From Lachnospiraceae bacterium (GTDB lineage: Bacteria; Bacillota; Clostridia; Lachnospirales; Lachnospiraceae), in assembly GCA_004557975.1 (NCBI GenBank), contig SFEV01000007.1, positions 1-64,000 on the forward strand: a stretch of 64,000 nucleotides of DNA, given 5' to 3'. Made by a program: the position numbers and the translations under genes. Below, in pieces: positions 34,761 through 42,959 of the stretch. Every line of letters begins with the position of its first letter. Position 1 is the stretch's first letter. Under the pieces are notes generated by a model that searched no databases, was not told where the DNA came from, and saw only the letters and a program-made list of their open reading frames with translations.

Positions 34761-35432
34761 ATGCATGTCAAACATAAGCTTCACAAAAGTATATTTCACA
34801 AAAACAGAAGTCTGTCTGCCGGTCTGTCATTGAAAAAACAGACTGTATGCACCGTGTTTTTCTGCCTTGTATTCTCACTGCTTCTCCATATGGCCGCTGC
34901 TGCCGCACACCGTCAGCTCCTTCAGCAGGGAATTGCGGAGGAGGTGCTGCGGTTCCATGTGCTTGCCAACAGTGATTCCAAAACAGATCAGGATATCAAA
35001 TATCTCGTAAGAGACGAAATCCTCTCCTGGCTGGAGCAGGAGACATCACAGGAACAGACGAGAGAAGACATGGTGCAGTTTCTGGCTTCGCATCTGCAGG
35101 AGATTACAGCCGTCTCTGACCGTGTGCTTGTATCGCAGGGTGTGCCGTATCGCTCATCAGTCAGAATGGAAAAGTGTTATTTTCCGGAACGGACGTACGG
35201 CTCCTGTACATTCCCTGCGGGCTGGTATGAATCCCTGCGGATCTGTCTCGGAAATGCTTCCGGGCAGAACTGGTGGTGTGTTCTGTTTCCTAAGCTGTGC
35301 TTTGCGGACTGTCTTCACGCAGTTGTGGGGGAAGAGCAGCAGAAAGAACTGCAGGAGCTTCTGACAGCAGAAGAATATGAGAGTCTGCTGCGCCATCCAG
35401 ACCGGTGGAAGATATCATTCCGGTGGTTCTGA
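34761..35432 (+). CDS. spoIIR: Stage II sporulation protein R
   Basis: SpoIIR is made in the forespore under SigF and secreted to trigger SpoIIGA processing of pro-SigE in the mother cell. The 223-residue protein has an N-terminal membrane segment (about residues 27-48) and the family core EEVLRFHVLANSDSKTDQDI, VRDEILSWLE, the central cysteine-containing region YGSCTFPAGWYESLRICLG and WWCVLFPKLCF. A repeat copy begins five bases after its stop. The ribosome site sits in a strong hairpin. Confidence 0.93.
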   Translation: MHVKHKLHKSIFHKNRSLSAGLSLKKQTVCTVFFCLVFSLLLHMAAAAAHRQLLQQGIAEEVLRFHVLANSDSKTDQDIKYLVRDEILSWLEQETSQEQTREDMVQFLASHLQEITAVSDRVLVSQGVPYRSSVRMEKCYFPERTYGSCTFPAGWYESLRICLGNASGQNWWCVLFPKLCFADCLHAVVGEEQQKELQELLTAEEYESLLRHPDRWKISFRWF

Positions 35433-35435
35433 TGT

Positions 35436-35480
35436 AACCGAATCAAGTAAGTCCCCCACTTCAAATACGCTAAACTAAAT
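35436..35480 (-). repeat. Interspersed repeat, copy C (end fragment)
   Basis: AACCGAATCAAGTAAGTCCC followed by CCCACTTCAAATACGC matches the right end of copy B in inverse orientation, then diverges after about 38 bases. It begins right after the spoIIR stop codon. Confidence 0.75.
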
Positions 35481-35493
35481 ATTAAAGGACATA

Positions 35494-36051
35494 TTACAGC
35501 GATGGTTCCGGATCAACCGGCGTCAGAGCACCTGTCACAGAATCCATGACGTATCCACGGATACAGACATCCTTCGGGATGAGCGGGTGCTCCCGGAGCT
35601 CTTCCACTGTGGAGGCAACCGACTCCTCAGGACTGTCAAAGCCGCCCAGCCACTTGCGGAAATCTATACCGCTGTATTTGAGCATGTTGATGTCCCGCTG
35701 CTGGATTCCACGCTCTAGCATCAGATGAACCATCTCATCGCCATCCATGCCCTGGCAGCCGCAGTCGGTATGTCCTATGACCATAACCTCAGTCACGCCC
35801 AGCTCAAGAATTGCAACAAGGAGGCTGCGCACCACGCTGCCGTAAGGATGAGTGATGACACCACCCGCATTTTTGATGATTTTTGCATCGCCGTTTTTGA
35901 TGCCAAGTGCGGCAGGAAGCAGTTCCACAAGGCGTGTGTCCATACAGGCAAGAATCGCCAGCTTTTTGTCCGGATATTTGCTGGTCGTATACTGCTCATA
36001 TTTTTTTTCTTCCACAAATTTTCTGTTGTACTCAAGAATGTTCTCGATCAT
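35494..36051 (-). CDS. Beta-class carbonic anhydrase
   Basis: It interconverts carbon dioxide and bicarbonate. The 185-residue protein carries the zinc ligands of the class: LACMDTRL (Cys and the Asp-Arg dyad) and IGHTDCGCQGM (His and Cys). It is of the short type with the C-terminal GYVMDSVTGALTPV. AAAGGAG lies seven bases upstream of the start. It is convergent with spoIIR and lies downstream of typA on the same strand, 74 bp away. Confidence 0.94.
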   Translation of the reverse strand: MIENILEYNRKFVEEKKYEQYTTSKYPDKKLAILACMDTRLVELLPAALGIKNGDAKIIKNAGGVITHPYGSVVRSLLVAILELGVTEVMVIGHTDCGCQGMDGDEMVHLMLERGIQQRDINMLKYSGIDFRKWLGGFDSPEESVASTVEELREHPLIPKDVCIRGYVMDSVTGALTPVDPEPSL

Positions 36052-36125
36052 AGTAATCTCCTTTCTTTATTGTAATCGCCTTCCTTTACAGAACCGTACC
36101 GGTTATCATCCGACATTTCACATTC

Positions 36126-37955
36126 TCAGTTTTTATTTTTAAAACTGGCGCGCTTTCTGAGCGTCGGATCCAGAATCTTTTTGCGGATGCGCAGGCTCTT
36201 CGGCGTAACCTCCAGCAGCTCGTCCGTGTCAATAAATTCCAGCGCCTGCTCCAGACTGAGGATTTTGGGCGGTGTCAGCTTCAGCGCCTCATCGGAGCCT
36301 GACGCACGAGTGTTCGTCAGATGCTTCGTCTTGCAGACGTTCAGCTCGATATCCTCCGGCTTTGCACTCTGTCCGATGACCATACCGGAATAGACCTTTT
36401 CACCAGGTCCGATGAACAGGGTACCGCGGTCCTGGGCGTTGAAAAGACCGTACGCGACGGATTCACCGGATTCAAAGGCGATCAGGGAACCCTGGCTGCG
36501 GTACTGCAGGTCTCCCTTGTAAGGACCGTAACCGTCAAAAATTGTATTCATGACACCGTTTCCTTTTGTGTCGGTCAGAAATTCTCCGCGGTAGCCGATC
36601 AGGCCGCGGGAAGGAATGCTGAACTCCAGACGGGTATATCCGCCCTGTCCCAGGCTCATGCCCTGCAGCTCGCCCTTACGCAGGCTGAGCTTCTGGATGA
36701 CCGTGCCGGAAAACTCCTCCGGTACATCAATGTATGCCAGCTCCATGGGCTCAAGTCGTTTCCCGCGCTCGTCCGTCTTGTAAATAACCTCGGCTTTGCT
36801 GACTGCGAACTCGTAGCCCTCACGGCGCATGGTCTCGATCAGAATGGAGAGATGCAGCTCACCACGTCCCGAAACCTTGAATGTATCGGCATCCTCCGTC
36901 TCCTCGACGCGCAGGCTGACATCTGTGTTCAGCTCACGGAAGAGTCTGTCGCGCAGATGGCGGGAAGTGACGAATTTACCTTCTTTTCCTGCCAGAGGAC
37001 TGTCATTGACGATAAAATTCATGGAAATTGTCGGGTCGGAAATTTTCTGGAACGGGATGGCATCCGGAGCTTCCAGTGCGCACAGTGTATCTCCGATATG
37101 GAGGTCCCCGATACCTGAGATTGCGACGATGGAACCGATGGTGGCGGAAGTCACATCCACCTTATTCAGACCGTCAAACTCGTAGAGCTTGCTGATCTTT
37201 ACTTTCTTTTTCTTGTCAGGCTCGTGATGGTTCACGAGAAGTACCTCCTGGTTTACGGAGATGGAGCCACGGTCTACCTTGCCCACACCGATTCTGCCCA
37301 CGTACTCATTGTAGTCAATGGTACTGATCAGCACCTGGGTAGGACCATTTTCGTCCCCCTGGGGAGCCGGGATGTAGTTCAGGATCGTCTCAAAGAGCGG
37401 CTCCATATTGACCGGTTTGTCATTTGGATCAAGGACTGCGTAGCCGGCCTTTGCCGATGCGTAGACGAAAGGACAGTCCAGCTGCTCATCGGAGGCATCA
37501 AGTTCGATAAAGAGCTCAAGCACCTCGTCGATCACCTCACTGGGCCGTGCCTCAGGTCTGTCAATTTTGTTGATACATACTATGACAGGGAGATCCAGCT
37601 CCAGAGCCTTGCGCAGAACAAATTTTGTCTGGGGCATGGCACCCTCGAAAGCGTCGACCACAAGGATGACACCGTTCACCATTTTCAGTACGCGCTCCAC
37701 TTCACCGCCGAAATCTGCGTGTCCGGGAGTGTCGATGATATTGATTTTCGTATTCTTATAAACAACAGCAGTATTTTTTGAAAGGATTGTGATACCGCGC
37801 TCCCGCTCCAGATCGTTGGAGTCCATGACGCGCTCCGCAACCTCCTGATTTTCACGGAAAACACCGCTCTGCTTGAGCAGCTCATCCACGAGAGTGGTCT
37901 TGCCGTGGTCTACGTGTGCAATGATAGCGATATTTCTTACATCTTCTCTGATCAT
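36126..37955 (-). CDS. typA: Translational GTPase TypA/BipA
   Basis: This ribosome-binding GTPase helps large-subunit assembly and stress adaptation. At 609 residues it has the normal length. G1 is AHVDHGKTTLVDELLKQ, G3 DTPGHADFGGEVER, G4 NKIDRPEARP; the BipA-type C-terminal region shows SRGLIGYRGEFLTDTKGNG and CKTKHLTNTRASGSDEAL. It ends in a lysine/arginine-rich tail. The 200-bp gap between its start and the next, divergent gene contains AT-rich DNA with no feature I can name. Confidence 0.97.
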   Translation of the reverse strand: MIREDVRNIAIIAHVDHGKTTLVDELLKQSGVFRENQEVAERVMDSNDLERERGITILSKNTAVVYKNTKINIIDTPGHADFGGEVERVLKMVNGVILVVDAFEGAMPQTKFVLRKALELDLPVIVCINKIDRPEARPSEVIDEVLELFIELDASDEQLDCPFVYASAKAGYAVLDPNDKPVNMEPLFETILNYIPAPQGDENGPTQVLISTIDYNEYVGRIGVGKVDRGSISVNQEVLLVNHHEPDKKKKVKISKLYEFDGLNKVDVTSATIGSIVAISGIGDLHIGDTLCALEAPDAIPFQKISDPTISMNFIVNDSPLAGKEGKFVTSRHLRDRLFRELNTDVSLRVEETEDADTFKVSGRGELHLSILIETMRREGYEFAVSKAEVIYKTDERGKRLEPMELAYIDVPEEFSGTVIQKLSLRKGELQGMSLGQGGYTRLEFSIPSRGLIGYRGEFLTDTKGNGVMNTIFDGYGPYKGDLQYRSQGSLIAFESGESVAYGLFNAQDRGTLFIGPGEKVYSGMVIGQSAKPEDIELNVCKTKHLTNTRASGSDEALKLTPPKILSLEQALEFIDTDELLEVTPKSLRIRKKILDPTLRKRASFKNKN

Positions 37956-38156
37956 ACAAATTCTCTCTCTTCTTATATTAATAGCCCTTTTTTAACATCG
38001 TACAGTTTATCACAATTTCTGCAGATTACAAGCGGATGATATAAAAAAAATAAAAAATTTCAAAAAACAGTTCTAAACACAGGAGTGGCCGAATAAAAAT
38101 GAATATATCAATACAAGAAGAGATACTTCGTTTGAAGGAAGGGAGAACAAAGATTT

Positions 38157-38783
38157 ATGACAGACAAGATAATTGAAAACAATCAGGTATCCATCATGGG
38201 GAAAATTGTATCCGGATTTTCATTCAGTCATGAGGTGTTCGGAGAGGGCTTCTACATGGTGGATATTTCCGTGCAGAGACTCAGCGATTCCTCGGATATT
38301 ATTCCGGTGATGATCTCCGAGAGGCTGGTCGATGTTACACAGGATTATGTGGGAGAGTACATACAGATTTTCGGACAATTCCGTTCCTATAACAGACATG
38401 AAGAAAAGAAGAACCGTCTCGTCCTCTCTGTGTTCGCAAGAGAAGTCAGCTTTGTGGAGGAGGAGTGTGACAAGGTGAAGAGTAATCAGATCTTTCTGGA
38501 CGGCTATATCTGCAAGACACCCGTCTACCGCAGGACTCCGCTTGGCCGTGAGATTGCTGATATGCTGCTGGCTGTAAACCGGCCCTACGGCAAATCAGAT
38601 TACATTCCCTGTATCTGCTGGGGAAGAAATGCAAGGTTTACCTCCGGATTCGAGGTGGGCGGCCACGTACAGGTATGGGGAAGGATCCAGAGCCGCGAAT
38701 ATGTGAAAAAGCTGGAGGATGAGACCACCGAGAAGCGGGTGGCATATGAAGTTTCTGTCAGCAAGCTGGAATATCTTGAATAG
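38157..38783 (+). CDS. SSB-like protein with two OB folds
   Basis: The 208-residue protein seems to hold two OB-fold repeats: residues 8-105 (NQVSIMGKIVSGFSFSHEVF, then VGEYIQIFGQFRSYN) and residues 108-208 (NQIFLDGYICKTPVYRRTPL, then VGGHVQVWGRIQSREY). The second half carries the SSB-like IADMLLAVNRPYGKSDYIPC. Such proteins bind single-stranded DNA. It is not the usual Ssb, since it lacks the acidic C-terminal tip DDDIPF. AAGGGAG lies upstream. Its partners are unknown. Confidence 0.8.
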   Translation: MTDKIIENNQVSIMGKIVSGFSFSHEVFGEGFYMVDISVQRLSDSSDIIPVMISERLVDVTQDYVGEYIQIFGQFRSYNRHEEKKNRLVLSVFAREVSFVEEECDKVKSNQIFLDGYICKTPVYRRTPLGREIADMLLAVNRPYGKSDYIPCICWGRNARFTSGFEVGGHVQVWGRIQSREYVKKLEDETTEKRVAYEVSVSKLEYLE

Positions 38784-38811
38784 GAGTAGTACGGAACAGA
38801 TACGAATAAGA

Positions 38812-38840
38812 TTGCATTCTGGGGGAAGATGTAGTAAAAT
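38812..38840 (+). promoter_or_regulatory. Sigma-A promoter before the adenosyltransferase-like gene
   Basis: TTGCAT (38812-38817) and TAAAAT (38835-38840) are 17 bases apart, about 85 bases before the start codon. Confidence 0.6.
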
Positions 38841-38924
38841 GTAAAAGATTGAGAAAGATTACATGGGCAGCAGAACATATCACGCGGGAGCGTACATTTT
38901 GCTGCGGAATGGATGAGGTGAAAG

Positions 38925-39416
38925 ATGAGCGGACGATCAATACACATATTCTGTGGTACGGGTACGGGCAAAACATCTGCAGCTCTCGGCAAGGGAATCC
39001 GTGAGGCAAGTGTCGGCAAAAATGTCATTCTGATTCAGTTCCTGAAGGAAAAACAGGCACATGGCAGTATGGATTTTTTCAAGCGTCTGGAGCCGGAGGT
39101 GAGGCTGTTTCGGTTTGAAAAGTTCCCTGAGAATTATGAGAGCCTGACAGAGCGCGAGCAGGAAGATGAGATTCAGAATATCAAGAACGGGCTGAATTTT
39201 GCAAAAAAAGTACTTGTGACAGAGGAGTGCGATGTCCTGATTCTCGATGAAATACTTGGTCTGACGGAGAAGGGGATTGTATCTATTGACGAAATCCGCA
39301 GCCTTATTGACGCTGTGGGAGACGAGACCGAACTGTATCTGACCGGTACCTGCAGATGCGAGGAGCTGTGGCCGTACGTGGACGAGGTAACGGAGCTGAT
39401 TACGCAGAATGTCTGA
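38925..39416 (+). CDS. Corrinoid adenosyltransferase-like protein (CobA/CobO family)
   Basis: The 163-residue protein has the family's P-loop CGTGTGKTSAALGKG, then VILIQFLK, the ATP-site aspartates in DVLILDEILGLTEKG and the late LTGTCRCEELWPYVDEVTEL. CobA/CobO enzymes transfer adenosyl from ATP to cob(I)alamin. The short form without the N-terminal arm is common in Clostridia. No cobalamin synthesis genes are adjacent, so a salvage role is possible. Confidence 0.85.
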   Translation: MSGRSIHIFCGTGTGKTSAALGKGIREASVGKNVILIQFLKEKQAHGSMDFFKRLEPEVRLFRFEKFPENYESLTEREQEDEIQNIKNGLNFAKKVLVTEECDVLILDEILGLTEKGIVSIDEIRSLIDAVGDETELYLTGTCRCEELWPYVDEVTELITQNV

Positions 39417-39501
39417 TTCCTGCTTCGGTTACCGTATTGTCTGTTCTGTTTTTCAGGGCTGATGATGAATTTTTCGGTGGTACAGTTTTCGTAAAAAAAC
39501 G

Positions 39502-39530
39502 TTGACAAGCATAAATCATGATGATATAGT
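39502..39530 (+). promoter_or_regulatory. Sigma-A promoter for the dapA operon
   Basis: Consensus TTGACA (39502-39507) and TATAGT (39525-39530) are 17 bases apart. The transcript would carry a leader of roughly 355 bases containing the lysine riboswitch. Confidence 0.85.
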
Positions 39531-39607
39531 AGGGAAAGTTAGAGAGCGCGGAAGGCAGTATGCAGCAGTGTATTGCAGTTTGTGGTTTCTGACTGATTTA
39601 TAATAAT

Positions 39608-39771
39608 GATAGAGGTTGCGCAATTCATGAGTATTCTGCAGGATGTGTTCAGGCACAGGGGATCGCAGGGGAAAGGGGAAAGCGCCGAAGGAGACAGCTC
39701 CTGACAGTTGTTTTCCTGGGCATATGGTGAAGAATCATATGACTGTCATCGTATTGCGATGGAGGGCTATC
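39608..39771 (+). promoter_or_regulatory. Lysine riboswitch (L-box) aptamer
   Basis: The P1 stem is GATAGAGG at the 5' side and GGAGGGCTATC at the 3' side. Inside are the class-typical AGAGGTTGCG, the GAAAGCGCCGAAGGAG segment, CTGGGCATATGG with ATCATATGACTGTCA, all in the L-box order. It sits between a consensus promoter and a terminator ahead of dapA, so lysine would favour termination and shut off lysine synthesis. Confidence 0.9.
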
Positions 39772-39799
39772 TGGGGGAAACATTACGTTGTATTTCTTT

Positions 39800-39826
39800 G
39801 GGGACTGCCTTTTGACAGTCCCTTTT
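39800..39826 (+). terminator. Riboswitch-controlled terminator before dapA
   Basis: GGGGACTG (39800-39807) pairs with CAGTCCC (39816-39822), followed by TTTT. It is 29 bases after the lysine aptamer and 68 bases before the dapA start. Confidence 0.85.
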
Positions 39827-39893
39827 ATATCGCAGAGGTGTACCGTTTAGCCTTCCGGTCAGGGAATATTACATATCAGTAAGGAGGAACAGT

Positions 39894-40778
39894 ATGGCTA
39901 TTTTTAAAGGCGCAGGCGTTGCAATTGTAACACCCATGTATGAGGATGGAACGGTAAATTACGATAAACTCGGTGAGCTCCTGGAGGAGCAGATTGCGGG
40001 AAAAACAGATGCAATTATTATCTGTGGGACGACAGGTGAGTCTTCCACACTGACCCATGAGGAGCATGTGGATGTAATCAGGTATGCAGTTGAGAAGGTG
40101 GCAAAGAGGATTCCTGTCATTGCAGGAACAGGTTCCAACTGCACAGATACGGCGATTTATCTGTCACAGGAGGCAGAGAAGGCCGGTGCTGACGGGCTTC
40201 TGCTCGTTACTCCGTACTACAACAAGGCCACGCAGAACGGTCTGATCCGTCATTATACAATGATTGCGGACTCAGTGACACTTCCGATCATTCTTTATAA
40301 CGTCCCCAGCAGAACAGGCTGTGCCCTTGCGCCGGAGACCATTGCGCATCTCGTAAAGAATGTGAAGAACATCGTGGGAGTAAAAGAAGCGTCAGGCAAT
40401 ATTTCCAACGTTGCAAAGCTGATGAGCCTGGTGGACGGGGAGATTGACCTGTACTCCGGCAATGATGATCAGGTGGTACCGATTCTGGCTCTTGGAGGTA
40501 TCGGAGTGATCTCCGTGCTTTCCAATATTGCTCCGGAGCAGACGCACAATATCGTTGCATCCTGGCTGGAGGGTGATGTACAGAAGAGCTGCCGTCTTCA
40601 GCTTGAGGCCATCGAGCTTATTGAAGCTCTGTTCTGTGAAGTGAATCCGATTCCGGTAAAGAAAGCGCTGAATCTTCAGGGCAAGGAAGTCGGACCGCTC
40701 CGCGCTCCGCTGTTTGAGATGGAGGAGAAAAATGCACAGCGTCTGGAGAAGGCCATGAAAGCATACGGAGTTCTGTGA
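39894..40778 (+). CDS. dapA: 4-hydroxy-tetrahydrodipicolinate synthase
   Basis: It condenses pyruvate and aspartate semialdehyde in the lysine/diaminopimelate pathway. The 294-residue protein shows CGTTGESSTLTHEEH, the tyrosine region LYNVPSRTG and the Schiff-base lysine in GVKEASGN. AAGGAGG lies seven bases before the ATG. It heads dapA-dapB-aspartate kinase under the lysine riboswitch. The product also feeds dipicolinate for spores. Confidence 0.97.
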   Translation: MAIFKGAGVAIVTPMYEDGTVNYDKLGELLEEQIAGKTDAIIICGTTGESSTLTHEEHVDVIRYAVEKVAKRIPVIAGTGSNCTDTAIYLSQEAEKAGADGLLLVTPYYNKATQNGLIRHYTMIADSVTLPIILYNVPSRTGCALAPETIAHLVKNVKNIVGVKEASGNISNVAKLMSLVDGEIDLYSGNDDQVVPILALGGIGVISVLSNIAPEQTHNIVASWLEGDVQKSCRLQLEAIELIEALFCEVNPIPVKKALNLQGKEVGPLRAPLFEMEEKNAQRLEKAMKAYGVL

Positions 40779-40792
40779 AAGCGAGGATAAAA

Positions 40793-41566
40793 ATGGTTAG
40801 AGTAATTATGAGCGGCTGCAACGGCTATATGGGACGTGTAGTGACAGAGATTATCGCAGCAGATGAAGAGGCAGAGATTGTGGCAGGCATTGATCTTCAG
40901 GATAAGGGAGACAAGACGTATCCTGTCTTTACGGATATTTCCCAGTGTACCGTGGAAGCGGATGCGGTGATTGATTTTTCTTCACCGAAGGCACTGGACG
41001 GGCTTCTTACTTACTGTGTGGAAAAGCAGGTTCCGGCTATTTTCTGTACGACAGGATATTCTGAGAAGCAGATTGCACAGATCAGAGAAGCGTCACAGAA
41101 AGTGGCTGTGATGAAGTCTGCGAACATGTCGCTCGGCATCAACATGCTGCTGAAGCTGATTCAGGATGCAGCGAAGCTTCTGGCTCCGGCCGGCTTTGAC
41201 ATGGAGATTGTGGAAAAACATCACAATCTGAAGGTGGACGCGCCCAGCGGTACGGCGCTGGCACTGGCTGACAGCCTGAATGAGGCTCTCGATCAGAAAT
41301 ATGAATATAAATATGACAGAAGCCAGGAGCGCAGACGCAGAGACAAGTATGAGATCGGTATCAGCGCAGTGCGGGGAGGCAGCATTGTCGGAGAGCATGA
41401 AGTGATTTTTGCCGGACTTGATGAGGTGATCGAATTCAAGCATACGGCGTATTCAAAGAGTGTTTTTGCCAAAGGCGCTGTGCAGGCCGCAAAGTTTATG
41501 GCAGGAAAAACGGCCGGCTTTTACGATATGAGTGATGTGATTGCCAGTCGTGATGAAGAGCAGTAA
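40793..41566 (+). CDS. dapB: 4-hydroxy-tetrahydrodipicolinate reductase
   Basis: It reduces the DapA product with NAD(P)H. ATG 40793 is used, with GCGAGG nine bases upstream, 14 bases after dapA ends; the product is 257 residues. The nucleotide motif is MSGCNGYMGRVV, and the substrate motif EKHHNLKVDAPSGTAL holds the catalytic histidine pair and lysine. VRGGSIVGEHEVIFAG is the conserved C-terminal segment. Confidence 0.97.
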   Translation: MVRVIMSGCNGYMGRVVTEIIAADEEAEIVAGIDLQDKGDKTYPVFTDISQCTVEADAVIDFSSPKALDGLLTYCVEKQVPAIFCTTGYSEKQIAQIREASQKVAVMKSANMSLGINMLLKLIQDAAKLLAPAGFDMEIVEKHHNLKVDAPSGTALALADSLNEALDQKYEYKYDRSQERRRRDKYEIGISAVRGGSIVGEHEVIFAGLDEVIEFKHTAYSKSVFAKGAVQAAKFMAGKTAGFYDMSDVIASRDEEQ

Positions 41567-41582
41567 AAGAAAAGAATTTACC

Positions 41583-41598
41583 ATAACACCAGTGTTAT
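41583..41598. promoter_or_regulatory. Short palindrome between dapB and the aspartate kinase gene
   Basis: ATAACAC (41583-41589) and GTGTTAT (41592-41598) flank CA, 24 bases before the kinase start. It could be a protein site; as an RNA hairpin the loop would be too tight unless the inner pairs open. Confidence 0.4.
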
Positions 41599-41622
41599 AA
41601 ATTATTTTGGAGGAACCCGAAG

Positions 41623-42939
41623 ATGAAAAAGGTAGTGAAGTTTGGCGGAAGCTCTCTTGCGAGCGCGGAGCAGTTCCGTAAAGTGGGAGAGATTATTCAT
41701 TCAGACAGAGACAGGAAATATGTGGTACCGTCCGCACCGGGAAAACGGTATTCATCGGATACAAAGGTGACGGATATGCTCTATGACTGTTACAATACGG
41801 CGGCAGATCATATAGATATCGCGAGAAAACTCGCAGCGATTCAGGAGCGGTACCAGGAAATCATCGACGGGCTCGGACTTGATCTGTCACTGGATGCTGA
41901 GTTTGCGAAGATCAGAGAACAGTTTGAAGCACAGGCAGGAAGCGATTACGCTGCTTCCCGCGGTGAGTATCTGAACGGTATTGTCATGGCTGCGTATCTG
42001 GGATATGAGTTTATTGATGCGGCCGAGGTGATCCGTTTTGATGAAGACGGTGTCTTTGACAGTGAGACGACCAACCGGATTCTGCAGGAAAGGCTGCGGA
42101 CTGTGGAATGTGCTGTCATTCCGGGGTTCTACGGGGCTCTGGAAGATGGAAGCATCAAGACCTTTTCAAGGGGTGGTTCTGATATCACCGGCTCCATTGT
42201 GGCCAGAGCCGTCCATGCAGACCTGTACGAGAACTGGACAGATGTGTCTGGCTTCCTCGTGACAGATCCGCGTATTGTGGAAAATCCGGAGACCATTGAG
42301 ACAATCACATACCGCGAGCTGCGTGAGCTCTCCTATATGGGAGCGACGGTGCTGCACGCTGATTCCATCTTCCCGCTGCGCCAGGAGGGTATACCGATCA
42401 ATATTAAAAATACGAATCGTCCACAGGATCCGGGTACACTGATTGTGGAGAGCACCTGCCGCCAGCCGAAGTTTACGATTACCGGTATTGCCGGCAAGAA
42501 GGGATTCTGTGCAGTCAATATTGAAAAGGATATGATGAACTCCGAGATCGGATTCGGGCGCAAGGTGCTCCAGGTATTTGAGGAAAACGGAATTTCCTTT
42601 GAGCATGTTCCGTCCGGCATTGATACTTTCACAGTTCTCGTTCATCAGTCCGAGTTCATGGAGAAGGAGCAGAGCGTAATCTCCGGTATTCACAGAGCTG
42701 TGCATCCGGACACTCTTGATCTGGAATCGGATCTTGCACTGATTGCAGTGGTGGGACGCGGCATGCGGGCAAAGCGCGGCACTTCGGGACGGATTTTTTC
42801 CGCACTGGCTCACGCCAATGTCAACGTAAAGATGATTGATCAGGGTTCCAGTGAACTGAATATCATCATCGGTGTGAAAAATGAGGATTTTGAGCGTGCG
42901 GTGAAGGCTATTTACGATATTTTTGTACTGACAGTATAG
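41623..42939 (+). CDS. Aspartate kinase
   Basis: It phosphorylates aspartate, the first step towards lysine, threonine and methionine. The 438 residues show KKVVKFGGSSLASAEQFRKV, FSRGGSDITGSIVA and two C-terminal ACT domains (FTITGIAGKKGFCAVNIEK, and LIAVVGRGMRAKRGTSGRI followed by NVNVKMIDQGSSELNI), so end-product inhibition is likely. Its place in the riboswitch operon suggests a lysine-responsive isozyme. GGAGG lies nine bases before the ATG. Confidence 0.95.
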   Translation: MKKVVKFGGSSLASAEQFRKVGEIIHSDRDRKYVVPSAPGKRYSSDTKVTDMLYDCYNTAADHIDIARKLAAIQERYQEIIDGLGLDLSLDAEFAKIREQFEAQAGSDYAASRGEYLNGIVMAAYLGYEFIDAAEVIRFDEDGVFDSETTNRILQERLRTVECAVIPGFYGALEDGSIKTFSRGGSDITGSIVARAVHADLYENWTDVSGFLVTDPRIVENPETIETITYRELRELSYMGATVLHADSIFPLRQEGIPINIKNTNRPQDPGTLIVESTCRQPKFTITGIAGKKGFCAVNIEKDMMNSEIGFGRKVLQVFEENGISFEHVPSGIDTFTVLVHQSEFMEKEQSVISGIHRAVHPDTLDLESDLALIAVVGRGMRAKRGTSGRIFSALAHANVNVKMIDQGSSELNIIIGVKNEDFERAVKAIYDIFVLTV

Positions 42940-42959
42940 ACGAAATACGAGGGATAGAT

